Origin: Pseudoneobacillus sp042683745
GTDB taxonomy: Bacteria; Bacillota; Bacilli; Bacillales; Cytobacillaceae
Direction: 5' to 3'
Assembly: GCF_042683745.1 (NCBI RefSeq)
Contig: NZ_JBHUJX010000008.1
Coordinates: 124,001-188,000 of the forward strand
Length of the DNA stretch: 64,000 nt
The notes below the pieces were generated by a model. That model saw only the letters and a list, made by a program, of their open reading frames with translations, was not told where the DNA came from and did no database searches. Shown here piece after piece: positions 42,117 through 50,807 of the stretch. Position numbers and translations under genes: made by a program. The number at the start of each line of letters is the position of its first letter. Position 1 is the first letter of the stretch.

Positions 42117-43310
42117 TTATTTATCATCAAACCCTGTCAACTGAAAAAATAATTGACATAGATGCTGTATTCTTTTCCGTTCAATTTCTTCTTCATCAAA
42201 GCTCATCGGCTTGGAGTTGACTTCATAAACAACATATTTCCCACCTGAGTTTAGTCCCGCATCAATGGAAAACTCTCCGAAAAAACCAAGTTTGTTCGAT
42301 AAAACCATGCCAATCTCTTCTACGATCATTTTAATAAAACGATCATGCTCATCTGTTCGAATCGACTGGTAAGGAATGATAAAGCCACCATTGGTTGTAT
42401 GCGTAGTTAAACCATGTTGTTCAGTTGCCCTTATGCCAATTCCTGTTACAATATATTTTTGTTTTGGTACATCCCAATGGGTCAATACTCGAAAATCATA
42501 ACGAAAACCATTTAATAGGTCTGGCTGAATGGTGCGTTGGGCAATAAATGGAATTTTATAAAACATTTCGTCATGCTGATTCCATAGCTCTACAAAATTC
42601 GAAAAAAATTCTCTTTGTCCATGCGTTTCAAGCACCAATTGCTCATTTTCAAAATATAAGCGATATATATTTTTGCCTTTTGAATGCTTTCTTGGTTTTA
42701 AATAAATGTCTTCATACTGATTAAAAAATAGTTCGAGATTTTCCATGGAATCAATGAGTATGGTTTTTGGGAGGAATCGTTTTATATTATTTTTGCTCTT
42801 AAGAATTTGAAATAGATCAAATTTGTCGATAAATCCTGGATTAAAGATTGGAATTCCGAATTGTTGAAAAAGTGCTACACATTGTTGATAAAGTACGGTT
42901 TGTTCTGATTTTCGAAAGGGAATGCGATTGTAGACGATGTCTGGAAAGGGCATTTTCACTCGGAGCCATTTTTCATAGCTCGGTAAATAAATATAGCCAA
43001 TGATTGAACCACTTTCTTTCAAGTCTTCATAGGAAAAAATAAATGACAGAGCGTTTCTTTTCAATAATCCCTGTTGGATGTCAATAAATAACTTACTATT
43101 TCCTGCGAGAGAATTCTCACTTTTGGAAGCGGTCATAATGCCAATTAAAGGACCAATATGTTGGTCCTTTAATTGGAGATCGAACAGTATCCCTTGATTT
43201 TTGAGAAAGTTAGACTCATATCTAATCTCTTTTTTTAGACCACCAAAAGTGCAATTCTCTTGTTCATTTTGAATCCATGTCTCATTTTCTGGCAAATAAA
43301 AAATAGTCAT
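42117..43310 (-). CDS. YheC/YheD-type ATP-grasp protein (third YheD-like copy)
   Basis: A 397-residue member of the YheCD ATP-grasp family. It has an N-terminal IGPLIGIMTASK domain, the FPDIVYNRIPFRKSE linker, then the ATP-grasp domain with KPRKHSKGKNIYRLY and the metal-binding end FFGEFSIDAG...YVVYEVNSKPMS. The family is predicted to form peptide or amide bonds using ATP and is tied to the spore. This copy lacks about 60 N-terminal residues present in the two longer paralogues, and its last motif (SKPMS) differs from SKPGR/SKPSK. It overlaps the upstream gene by four bases (ATGA). Confidence 0.85.
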   Translation of the reverse strand: MTIFYLPENETWIQNEQENCTFGGLKKEIRYESNFLKNQGILFDLQLKDQHIGPLIGIMTASKSENSLAGNSKLFIDIQQGLLKRNALSFIFSYEDLKESGSIIGYIYLPSYEKWLRVKMPFPDIVYNRIPFRKSEQTVLYQQCVALFQQFGIPIFNPGFIDKFDLFQILKSKNNIKRFLPKTILIDSMENLELFFNQYEDIYLKPRKHSKGKNIYRLYFENEQLVLETHGQREFFSNFVELWNQHDEMFYKIPFIAQRTIQPDLLNGFRYDFRVLTHWDVPKQKYIVTGIGIRATEQHGLTTHTTNGGFIIPYQSIRTDEHDRFIKMIVEEIGMVLSNKLGFFGEFSIDAGLNSGGKYVVYEVNSKPMSFDEEEIERKRIQHLCQLFFQLTGFDDK

Positions 43311-44674
43311 CTAAATATTTCCTCAGGGGTATGGATTGATTTTTCAGTTAAGAAAATTGCAAAGGCAATCGATAACTTTCTTGTTAGTAAATCAAAATCC
43401 TTCAGCTCTGGATGATTGAAAATGGAGCGGCCAGGTTTGGAGTTAGCCTCAAAGAGCCAAACCTTCCCATCTCTATCTATTCCTAAATCGAATCCAATCT
43501 CTCCAATAATTCCTTCTAGATGTCTTTCTAGAGAGTGACTTAACTTTAATGCAGCTTCTTTTAATTTTGGTACATATATATTTCTTTCTTCCATTGTGAA
43601 AATTTCTTCTAAAGTTTTGATCACCCCGCCACTTTTTACATGAGTCGTAACACTGCCAGACCCAGCAATTTTGGCTGCCATGGCTGAGACATGCCAGTTC
43701 CCATTTGCATCCTTATTCGTATGAATACGAAAATCAACTGGACGATGATCGGATTTTAATAAAGGAATTCCCTGTTGGACAAGCATTTTCTCTAAAGGAC
43801 GCTTTCGAAAAACATGTTTAATTAAACTTTCTAATGAAGTAAACTTCTGGAGCCGTTTTACCCCTTCTTTATCAAAGTAGCGGCAATAATAAGCATTTTC
43901 AATTTTATCAAGGAGTAGTTGATGAACCCCTAATCCAAGACTTCCATTTATCGGTTTCATGTACACTGAATCGTATTTAGCAAGCATTTTTTCAATTGGA
44001 GTAAAGGAAGTAAATGGATTTGTTTCGGGTAAATATTCTGAAACGGTGAAATCATTATAAAGTTTTTCATAAATATCAAGTTTATTAAAGAAACCAGGAT
44101 TATACCATGGGATTAAGTACTCGGTTTCCATTCGGGTTTTAACTGCTTTTTGTTCATGCTGGCTTTCACTTTTTCGATTTGGCAGACGATCATACACGAC
44201 ATTTGGAAAGGGAATGAGATGCTGTTCCCAACCATTTTGTTTGTAAAAATATCCTTCAATTACCCCTTGTTCCCAATCGATATGCTGTTCTCCAAATACA
44301 AAAGGAATCACACCTACAGACTTTTGGACGGAAAGTAATTTTGAAAAAAACAAGGAACGGTCTCCAATAGGCCGAAGGGGATATGGGGTAAATCCTGATG
44401 TAAATATCCCAACGAGTGGTCCGAGGAATAGTGTATTATTTTCATAAAAAACATGTAAAGGTATTTTTAGATTATGAAAATGCAATTCTTCCATTAAGTC
44501 AGAGCTCATCACTAAAATGTTCAGATTTTGGGGATGGGCTAAAAAAGTTGCCTCACAAGAACGACTACCGAATGCAATACGTTCTATATTTGTTAAAAGC
44601 GGCTTAAGTTGTGCAGGGTATAACACCGTTTTACTCAACTGATCATTGATTTCAATAGGATAACGTTTTCGCAT
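43307..44674 (-). CDS. YheC/YheD-type ATP-grasp protein (second YheD-like copy)
   Basis: A 455-residue YheD-type ATP-grasp protein. The N-terminal beta-rich part is followed by LGPLVGIFTSGF, FPNVVYDRLPNRKSESQ, the nucleotide-binding KPINGSLGLGVHQL, RPVDFRIHTNKD and the C-terminal metal motif GEIGFDLGIDRDGKVWLFEANSKPGRS. ATG at 44674 follows GGAAGGAAG, and it overlaps yheC by 23 bases. Substrate and product are unknown; spore association is by family. Confidence 0.88.
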   Translation of the reverse strand: MRKRYPIEINDQLSKTVLYPAQLKPLLTNIERIAFGSRSCEATFLAHPQNLNILVMSSDLMEELHFHNLKIPLHVFYENNTLFLGPLVGIFTSGFTPYPLRPIGDRSLFFSKLLSVQKSVGVIPFVFGEQHIDWEQGVIEGYFYKQNGWEQHLIPFPNVVYDRLPNRKSESQHEQKAVKTRMETEYLIPWYNPGFFNKLDIYEKLYNDFTVSEYLPETNPFTSFTPIEKMLAKYDSVYMKPINGSLGLGVHQLLLDKIENAYYCRYFDKEGVKRLQKFTSLESLIKHVFRKRPLEKMLVQQGIPLLKSDHRPVDFRIHTNKDANGNWHVSAMAAKIAGSGSVTTHVKSGGVIKTLEEIFTMEERNIYVPKLKEAALKLSHSLERHLEGIIGEIGFDLGIDRDGKVWLFEANSKPGRSIFNHPELKDFDLLTRKLSIAFAIFLTEKSIHTPEEIFR

Positions 44675-45755
44675 CGTATCTCTTCCTTCCATTTTGTCCA
44701 GAGCTATCTAATGTTCTTCCGTAAAGTATAGGGGCGAAGAAAAGATCATCTCTATTCTCAGGTGTAGTTTCTAAGATAACCTTTCTTCCAGGTTTGGAAT
44801 TAATATCGAGAACCCAAATGGAACCATCCTTTGCCATACCCACATCAATTCCAAGTTCGAATAATGGTAGGAACTTTTCCTCTAAAACTTTTGGTATTTC
44901 TCGTAAAAGCTCATTTATCTCTAGGTCGATAAATTCTTTTTGATTTGGGGATAGCTTTTGTTTCCATAACCCATAGCTTTCTGTCTGACCACCTGCATGT
45001 AAATTGGATATAATTCCATCAGGGTGTCCTACTCTAATCCCTCGACCACGCTCCATCCAGCTCCCATCCTCACATTTTTGTAGCAAGATTCGAATATCAA
45101 AGGGCTGATTATTCTCATTTGATAGCTCTAAATAGGGCTGCACCAAATAATTCTTTTTAGAAATTAAAGTGCTGATCCAAGTATGAAATTTCTTTTCGTC
45201 ATGAAATTCTTTTTGAATATGTCTGTTTTTATTAAAGGTTTTAACTTTAATGGGAAGCGTTTCATATTCGATATAATAGATTCCATTTCCTTGAGAGCCA
45301 TTAATGGGTTTGATTACGATTCTTTTGAATTGGTTTAGTTCTTCTAAAACAACACTAAGATTAGTAATCGATTGCGTTAAAGGAAGATAGGGAGATAGTA
45401 CCGATTGTTTTAGAACATGATTTAATTCCAGCTTATTCGGAAGTCCATAACCGAGGAATACGATGTCTTCCCGCCCTTTTAACCAAGAAACGATGGAAGA
45501 GCATTGTTTCGATTGGAAATCATCACCGTAAAAGCAGCGATCATATAGAATAGTTGGGATTGGAAACTCAGTTGCTGCCCATTTTTTTGTATGAGGGTCA
45601 TATATGCTTCCACTTATCTGTTGAGAAACAGGATGAATGTTAGAGGGGATAAAACGGCAGCATGTCATACCAAGCTCAGATGCTCGGATCGCTATTTCTG
45701 TAAAATAGGCCATCTCACTATTTTCGTTTAAAGTAATAATTCCAAAGGCTTCCAC
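44652..45755 (-). CDS. yheC: YheC, spore coat-associated ATP-grasp protein
   Basis: A 367-residue ATP-grasp protein closely matching B. subtilis YheC as I recall it: FGIITLNENSEMAYFTEIA, TILYDRCFYGDDFQSKQC, KPINGSQGNGIYYIEY, PFDIRILLQKCEDGSWMERGRGIRVG and FELGIDVGMAKDGSIWVLDINSKPGRKVIL. It lacks the first YheD domain. The GTG start has AGGAGG eight bases upstream and lies directly next to the stop of yheD. YheC and YheD associate with the forespore in B. subtilis. Confidence 0.92.
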   Translation of the reverse strand: MEAFGIITLNENSEMAYFTEIAIRASELGMTCCRFIPSNIHPVSQQISGSIYDPHTKKWAATEFPIPTILYDRCFYGDDFQSKQCSSIVSWLKGREDIVFLGYGLPNKLELNHVLKQSVLSPYLPLTQSITNLSVVLEELNQFKRIVIKPINGSQGNGIYYIEYETLPIKVKTFNKNRHIQKEFHDEKKFHTWISTLISKKNYLVQPYLELSNENNQPFDIRILLQKCEDGSWMERGRGIRVGHPDGIISNLHAGGQTESYGLWKQKLSPNQKEFIDLEINELLREIPKVLEEKFLPLFELGIDVGMAKDGSIWVLDINSKPGRKVILETTPENRDDLFFAPILYGRTLDSSGQNGRKRYDAKTLSY

Positions 45756-47138
45756 CTAGCCTTCCTCCTTCTTATTGACATATTCTAAAGCCAACCTAAA
45801 ACAATAGGAAACAATTGATTTAGCTGAGGGTCTGATTTTAATTTCTTGTTCTTCGAAATTTTTTGAAGGCTTGGAATTAACTTCGATCATCCAAGGGTTT
45901 CCATCCGTATCAATACCCATATCAATTCCTAATTCACCTGTTAGCCCCTCTGCATTCTGACTAATGAGTGAAGCAAACTCCAAAGCTAATTCTTTCATAA
46001 AGGCTAATTGCTGCTGGGCGGTTTTTGTTTCAAAAAAAAGAGATAAGGCTTTTAATGGTTTCATCATTTCTCCACCGCGAGCGATATTCGAAACAAATTG
46101 TTTTTCTGCGGATAAACGTGCTACGACAGAAGTAACATTCCAAGAATTTTGATTGTTTTTATGACAAAGAACACGAAAATCCATTAGTCGATTTTGGATT
46201 TTGATAAAAGGTATCCCTTGTTGAATTAAATAGGTGTTATTGTTAATATATGGGGTTAACTTCTCATGTAACTCTTCCTGATCATTTATATTTAGACGAT
46301 CCTGCTTATCTTTGAAATAGCTAAATTGAAGTTGATATTGTTCTCCATCATTTATTATTCGAATAATATTTCTTCCTTGGCTACCATGTATCGGTTTTAA
46401 AAATATGGTTTTGTATTTTTGAAGCATCTCGTCTAAATTTTTTTTACTATAAAGGGTGGTGACTGGTAGGTAGGGCTGCAAATGTTCCTCTGTTATTAAT
46501 ACGTCATAAACTTCCCATTTAGACAAAAAACGGTCATTAAACATAGGGATTTGTTCGATGAGGATTTGATTACGAAACTTCCTAAAACTTTCACTAGATT
46601 CGATTCTTCTTGAGTGGATACGATTATAGATCACGTCAGGAATGGGTAATTTGGATTTACACCATTTTCCATCATTATAATAAAAGCCAGTAACATAATC
46701 ATCGGATATGATTTGTAAAGGAAAAACATAAAATAGTCCACCAAGAACTTTAGTCACATATTCTAATTCCTCACTAAAAGAATGAACTGATCGGAAGTGA
46801 GGATTTTCAAGATCTTCTTCATTCACTTCTGTAAGCAACCCAATTACAGGTGCTAAGTAAAGTGTTTGCTTAGAAAAGATATAGTGGCTCACAAAATGGT
46901 AGGTTTGGATAGGTAAATACCACTCTGTCAAAAGCTCTTCTGAAATCATAATTTCAGGAACGTTGATATTATTTTCTAATACTTTAAGTCGGATGAAATG
47001 TTTTCCGATACAAATTGTTATGATACCATTAGTTGTTAGTTTCCATTTTTCAAACAGCGGTTTTGAAATATAAATTAGACGCTCTTCGGTTTTATTCTCA
47101 GTATGGGGGACCAATGTTATGGGGCTGAAAGAATTCAC
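45756..47138 (-). CDS. yheD: YheD, spore coat-associated ATP-grasp protein
   Basis: A YheD-type ATP-grasp protein of about 460 residues. Landmarks are APVIGLLTEVNEED, IPDVIYNRIHSRRIESS, RFLSKWEVYDVLITEEHLQPYLP, KPIHGSQGRNIIRI, MDFRVLCHKNNQNSWNVTSVVARLS and GELGIDMGIDTDGNPWMIEVNSKPSK with the final IRPSAKSIVSYCFRL, which matches YheD best of the four. GTG at 47138 has GAGGA at good distance; an ATG at 47147 would have none. It heads the minus-strand cluster. Confidence 0.88.
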   Translation of the reverse strand: MNSFSPITLVPHTENKTEERLIYISKPLFEKWKLTTNGIITICIGKHFIRLKVLENNINVPEIMISEELLTEWYLPIQTYHFVSHYIFSKQTLYLAPVIGLLTEVNEEDLENPHFRSVHSFSEELEYVTKVLGGLFYVFPLQIISDDYVTGFYYNDGKWCKSKLPIPDVIYNRIHSRRIESSESFRKFRNQILIEQIPMFNDRFLSKWEVYDVLITEEHLQPYLPVTTLYSKKNLDEMLQKYKTIFLKPIHGSQGRNIIRIINDGEQYQLQFSYFKDKQDRLNINDQEELHEKLTPYINNNTYLIQQGIPFIKIQNRLMDFRVLCHKNNQNSWNVTSVVARLSAEKQFVSNIARGGEMMKPLKALSLFFETKTAQQQLAFMKELALEFASLISQNAEGLTGELGIDMGIDTDGNPWMIEVNSKPSKNFEEQEIKIRPSAKSIVSYCFRLALEYVNKKEEG

Positions 47139-47208
47139 AAATACCATTCCTCATTTGCTCGTCATGGAGGTTCCGTTTTATAATATTAATTAGGCAAAAT
47201 TGATATAG

Positions 47209-47236
47209 TATCGTATGAACAAACGCCTAGAGTGGT
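47209..47236 (-). promoter_or_regulatory. sigma-K-like promoter upstream of yheD
   Basis: On the minus strand AC, 17 bases, then CATACGATA, matching the sigma-K pattern AC-N16/17-CATANNNTA. It is 70 bases before the yheD start and would put the cluster in the late mother-cell programme. The motif is short, so chance matches are possible. Confidence 0.4.
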
Positions 47237-47398
47237 GAATAGTTAGAAATGTAAATGTAAATGTAAATGTAGATTGGGAATAGCAATAATCGGTTTTATT
47301 AACGCTTACTTTCCTTATTAATTAAAGGGAACGTTTCGCATTTTTACACATAGTTTGATATAGTGGGAAAAGTGCCTAAAAGAGAAGGAGTGTTTCGG

Positions 47399-47746
47399 AT
47401 GACCAATTTGTATGATGCAGCTTATGATATGGAAAAAGCAATCCGTAATAGTGCTGAGTATGCTCAGTTAAGAAAGATGTATGATGAAGTGTATAAGGAT
47501 GAAACAGCTAAAAGAATGTTTGAAAACTTCCGTAACATTCAAATGGAGCTTCAACAAAAGCAAATGATGGGCTACGATATTACAGAAGAAGAAGTACAGC
47601 ATGCTCAAAAAACGGTTGCCCTTGTTGGTCAGCATGCAACGATTGCGAAACTGATGGAAGCAGAACAAAGAATGAGTATGATCATTGGCGAACTAAATCG
47701 TATCATTATGATGCCGTTGGAAGACTTGTACGGCCCAATGGAATAG
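47399..47746 (+). CDS. yheA: YlbF/YheA-family protein
   Basis: A 115-residue all-helical protein of the YlbF/YmcA/YheA family (MTNLYDAAYDMEKAIRNSAEYAQLRKMYDEVYKDETAKRMFENFRNIQMELQQKQMMGYDI...). It matches B. subtilis YheA, not the RNase-Y-associated YlbF or YmcA. GAAGGAG precedes ATG 47399. It is transcribed away from yheD. The 260-base gap between them contains the promoter candidate and an AATGTA short tandem run at about 47247-47272. Confidence 0.9.
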   Translation: MTNLYDAAYDMEKAIRNSAEYAQLRKMYDEVYKDETAKRMFENFRNIQMELQQKQMMGYDITEEEVQHAQKTVALVGQHATIAKLMEAEQRMSMIIGELNRIIMMPLEDLYGPME

Positions 47747-47756
47747 TAGTATGTAG

Positions 47757-47782
47757 GAAAGCTGACTCTGTCGGCTTTTTTT
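47757..47782 (+). terminator. terminator after yheA
   Basis: AAAGCTGAC pairs with GTCGGCTTT (one G-U), followed by TTTTTG. Confidence 0.85.
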
Positions 47783-47885
47783 GTATAGTCCCACCTTACC
47801 TTAAAGTTACAATGTTCTATTTGTTCGTTTTTATACATAAAAATGATTTATGGAGATTTACAACTAGAACAGGGGGCATAATCTT

Positions 47886-48755
47886 ATGATATTCCGCTTA
47901 TTAGCTATAAATATTGATGGGACGTTATTGCAATCCAATAGCAGACTCCATCGTTCCGCCAAAGAGGCCATCCAATACGTTCAGCATAAGGGAGTGGATG
48001 TTACACTTGTCACATCACGAAGCTTTCCTTTTGCAAAGAAATTAGCCAATACATTAAAAATAAATATACCAATCGTTACAAGTAGAGGTTCGTATATTTC
48101 GAGTACAGACGAAAAACCTATATTTGTGAAAAGATTAGAAGAAGATGTTGCTTTTGAAATATCAAGATTATTAGAAGGGTTTGAATGTCAAATTCGATTA
48201 GTCAATGAGGAGTATTCGTTGGGAAATCGATCCAAGCTATCGAATAATTTGATGGCAAAAACGATTTTTTCTTCGGCGGATCCCGCCTTTTATCCTCATC
48301 AATTTGTTGATTCTGTTAGTGAAGCTTTAACGGATAATCCAATGACCCCATCTAAAATTGAAGCCTATTTCGAAGATGAAGAAGACTTAGATGATGTTGT
48401 GCAAGCTTTGAAGGGAATGTACATTGAAATCGACTCAGTTAAGATAAATAAATTGAGACTAGAAATCGTTCCGGCAGGAGTTTCCAAGTTAAATGGGCTA
48501 TTATACTTAGGTGAACATCTGGGGCTAACAAGTAAACAAATGGTTTATATTGGAGATGACTCGGATGATATTCCATTGATTGATGCAGTTGGACTAGGAG
48601 TAGCTATGGGGAATTCCTCTTTTGAAGTCAAGAAAGCAGCTGATTGGGTCACCCGTTCAAATAATCAGCATGGAGTCACTTATATGGTAAAAGAACACTT
48701 CCGTAAACAGCATCCGATTGAATTTCTCCGAAAGATGAACATTTTAAAAAAATAG
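47886..48755 (+). CDS. yhaX: Cof-type HAD hydrolase (YhaX)
   Basis: A 289-residue HAD-IIB hydrolase. Motif I reads LLAINIDGTLL, with Asn replacing the first catalytic Asp of DxDGT; motif II is LVTSRSF, motif III Lys is in GVSKLNGL, and motif IV is IGDDSDDIPLI. B. subtilis YhaX, its neighbour of hemZ, shows the same NIDG form, so the loss of the nucleophile Asp seems to be a group trait and the protein may not be an active phosphatase. B. subtilis yhaX is expressed in sporulation. GGGGG lies before the ATG. Confidence 0.9.
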   Translation: MIFRLLAINIDGTLLQSNSRLHRSAKEAIQYVQHKGVDVTLVTSRSFPFAKKLANTLKINIPIVTSRGSYISSTDEKPIFVKRLEEDVAFEISRLLEGFECQIRLVNEEYSLGNRSKLSNNLMAKTIFSSADPAFYPHQFVDSVSEALTDNPMTPSKIEAYFEDEEDLDDVVQALKGMYIEIDSVKINKLRLEIVPAGVSKLNGLLYLGEHLGLTSKQMVYIGDDSDDIPLIDAVGLGVAMGNSSFEVKKAADWVTRSNNQHGVTYMVKEHFRKQHPIEFLRKMNILKK

Positions 48756-48760
48756 AATGA

Positions 48761-48800
48761 AAGGCTAAATCAAATGGAGTGTCCATGGTTTAGCCTTTTT
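48761..48800 (+). terminator. terminator after yhaX
   Basis: AAGGCTAAA pairs with TTTAGCCTT across a 19-base loop region, followed by TTTCTATT. Confidence 0.8.
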
Positions 48801-48893
48801 CTATTCACCTGCCGATTTCTTCTTGTTGACCTCCTAAATGGGTTCCGATACACTTAAGTAAGCTTATTTTGAGTTTAGAATGAATAATTTTTT

Positions 48894-49090
48894 TAGACTT
48901 TGAAAAATGTCCAGCGCAAGCGTCCTAGCCCCGACGTACAGGAAGTACTAGTGTCGACAATGCGACAGGACGTCGCGCTTTTGTCGACCTCGAGGTCAAA
49001 TGTTCGCCACCCAAAAAGTCAAAGAACGACTTTCTGGGTGGCGAAGCATTTGCTTGTCGGGGCTGATCAAGGCGTTTGCGCTTTTCTTAG
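48894..49090 (+). repeat. dispersed repeat copy E (medium form)
   Basis: Same family and orientation. It reads through TCCAGCGCAAGCGTCCTAGC, GTACTAGTGTCGACAATGCG, then the hairpin with arms TTCGCCACCC / GGGTGGCGAA around AAAGTCAAAGAACGACTTT. It ends GGCGTTTGCGCTTTTCTTAG just before the hemZ ribosome site. The hemZ frame stays open backwards through the element, but this part is not hemZ. Confidence 0.9.
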
Positions 49091-49103
49091 AAAGGTGATT
49101 GCA

Positions 49104-50618
49104 TTGCAAATATTGATAACTGGCATAGAGGATGATCGATTTCATCGCCCTTTGCAATTGATTGCGAATTTGTTTTTTGAAGAAACAGTACTTGTTTTTG
49201 ATCCCGTTATGGAATCAGATTTAAAAATAAATATAGACTTAAGTATGAATGTCGATATGAAGGTCGTAGTAACTCTTTTCGCAAATGGGAACGAAACCTT
49301 TTCATCAAGTACCCAGAAAGAACTAACGGATACGGATAATGATAAGGAACGTTGGAAAGAAATCAAAAATACGGTCCTCTCAGTTTATTTGAAAGTTCTT
49401 CAGGACTATACAGGAATAACTCAAAAGTGGGGATTTCTGACTGGAATCAGACCAACAAAGCTCCTACACAAAAAAGTTCAAGAAGGCGTTCCGCAGGAGC
49501 TGGCCCATTCACAATTGAAAGAGCAGTACTTAATTTCCGATGAAAAAATTCAATTGATGCAGCATATCGTTGATCGCCAGCTTGCGGTTGTTCCTGACCT
49601 ATACGATTTACAAAATGAAGTCAGCATTTATATCGGGATACCATTCTGCCCAACCAAATGTGCATATTGTACATTTCCTGCCTATGCGATTAATGGTCGC
49701 CAAGGTTCCGTTGACTCCTTCCTTGGTGGGCTTCATTACGAAGTTCGAGAGACAGGAAAGTGGTTGAAGGAAAAGGGAATAAAGATCACGACTGTATACT
49801 ATGGCGGAGGAACCCCGACAAGTATTACCGCTGAAGAGATGGATATGCTTTATGAAGAAGTATACCAATCCTTTCCGGAAGTTGAACACATTCGTGAAAT
49901 AACGGTTGAAGCAGGTAGACCTGACACGATCACACCTGATAAATTAAATGTTTTGAAAAAGTGGAATATCGACCGTATTAGTGTTAATCCGCAATCGTAT
50001 ATACAAGAAACATTAAAGGCGATTGGTCGTCATCATACCGTTGAAGAAACAATTGAAAAGTTCCACTTGGCGCGACAAATGGAAATGAATAATATCAATA
50101 TGGATTTAATTATTGGTTTACCAGGTGAAGGAGTTCCAGAATTCACTCATACATTAAATGAAACAGAAAAATTAATGCCTGAATCATTGACCGTTCACAC
50201 ACTTTCGTTTAAAAGAGCTTCCGAAATGACACAAAATAAGCAAAAATATCAAGTTGCAGACCGTAGCGAAGTGGAACAGATGATGGAATTAGCCGAAAAA
50301 TGGACACATGAACACGGCTATAATCCGTACTATTTATATCGTCAGAAAAATATTCTTGGCAATTTAGAGAATGTAGGTTACGCGTTCCCAGGTCAAGAAA
50401 GTATTTATAATATTATCATTATGGAAGAAGTTCAAACGATCATTGGACTAGGTTGTGGGGCAGCAAGCAAATTCATTCATCCTAAAACAGGAAAAATCCA
50501 ACAGTTCTCCAACCCAAAAGACCCGAAAACGTACAATGAAAGCTTTGAAGAATACACGAAAAAGAAAATAAATATATTAGAAGAAATATTCACTTCTGAC
50601 AAAGCACTTGCCGATTGA
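49104..50618 (+). CDS. hemZ: HemZ, radical SAM coproporphyrinogen dehydrogenase-like protein
   Basis: A 504-residue radical SAM protein of the HemN family. The SAM cluster motif is FCPTKCAYC (C182, C186, C189), followed by YYGGGTPTSI and GRPDTI. It is linked to oxygen-independent haem synthesis, though HemN-family members can also be haem chaperones. TTG at 49104 gives MQILITGIEDDRFHRPLQ, matching the B. subtilis HemZ start, with AGAAAGGTG before it. The open frame upstream to 48900 is only read-through of repeat E. The yhaX-hemZ order is as in B. subtilis. Confidence 0.93.
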   Translation: MQILITGIEDDRFHRPLQLIANLFFEETVLVFDPVMESDLKINIDLSMNVDMKVVVTLFANGNETFSSSTQKELTDTDNDKERWKEIKNTVLSVYLKVLQDYTGITQKWGFLTGIRPTKLLHKKVQEGVPQELAHSQLKEQYLISDEKIQLMQHIVDRQLAVVPDLYDLQNEVSIYIGIPFCPTKCAYCTFPAYAINGRQGSVDSFLGGLHYEVRETGKWLKEKGIKITTVYYGGGTPTSITAEEMDMLYEEVYQSFPEVEHIREITVEAGRPDTITPDKLNVLKKWNIDRISVNPQSYIQETLKAIGRHHTVEETIEKFHLARQMEMNNINMDLIIGLPGEGVPEFTHTLNETEKLMPESLTVHTLSFKRASEMTQNKQKYQVADRSEVEQMMELAEKWTHEHGYNPYYLYRQKNILGNLENVGYAFPGQESIYNIIIMEEVQTIIGLGCGAASKFIHPKTGKIQQFSNPKDPKTYNESFEEYTKKKINILEEIFTSDKALAD

Positions 50619-50638
50619 TGGAGGCAAGTGCTTTTTTG
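50602..50638 (+). terminator. terminator overlapping the hemZ stop
   Basis: AAGCACTTGCC and GGCAAGTGCTT pair, with the stop codon inside the loop, followed by TTTTG. Confidence 0.85.
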
Positions 50639-50774
50639 TATTTTTCGCATTCCCAAATTAGTTAAAATATGATAGAGTTTAATTGTCTGAATTTTCAGAC
50701 TGATAAATTAAATAATTTTTAATAGAATGAAATGATCCAAATGTCTCATACAATGAAACAAGCAGTCTTTTTTG

Positions 50775-50789
50775 TAGAAAGCGCTTACT
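50775..50789 (+). promoter_or_regulatory. candidate cre site (CcpA) before acyl-CoA ligase
   Basis: TAGAAAGCGCTTACT fits the consensus WTGNAANCGNWNNCW with one mismatch. It lies directly upstream of the ribosome site, a road-block position. Catabolite repression of fatty-acid degradation would make sense. Confidence 0.5.
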
Positions 50790-50807
50790 AAAAAGGGGGA
50801 AGTTAAT

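Noticed and set aside
47247..47272. Short AATGTA tandem run as an iteron
   Set aside because: Only about four copies in a plain intergenic gap; it is most likely a microsatellite.
48900..49103. N-terminal extension of hemZ through the dispersed repeat
   Set aside because: The open frame is read-through of repeat copy E; the family start and ribosome site are at 49104.
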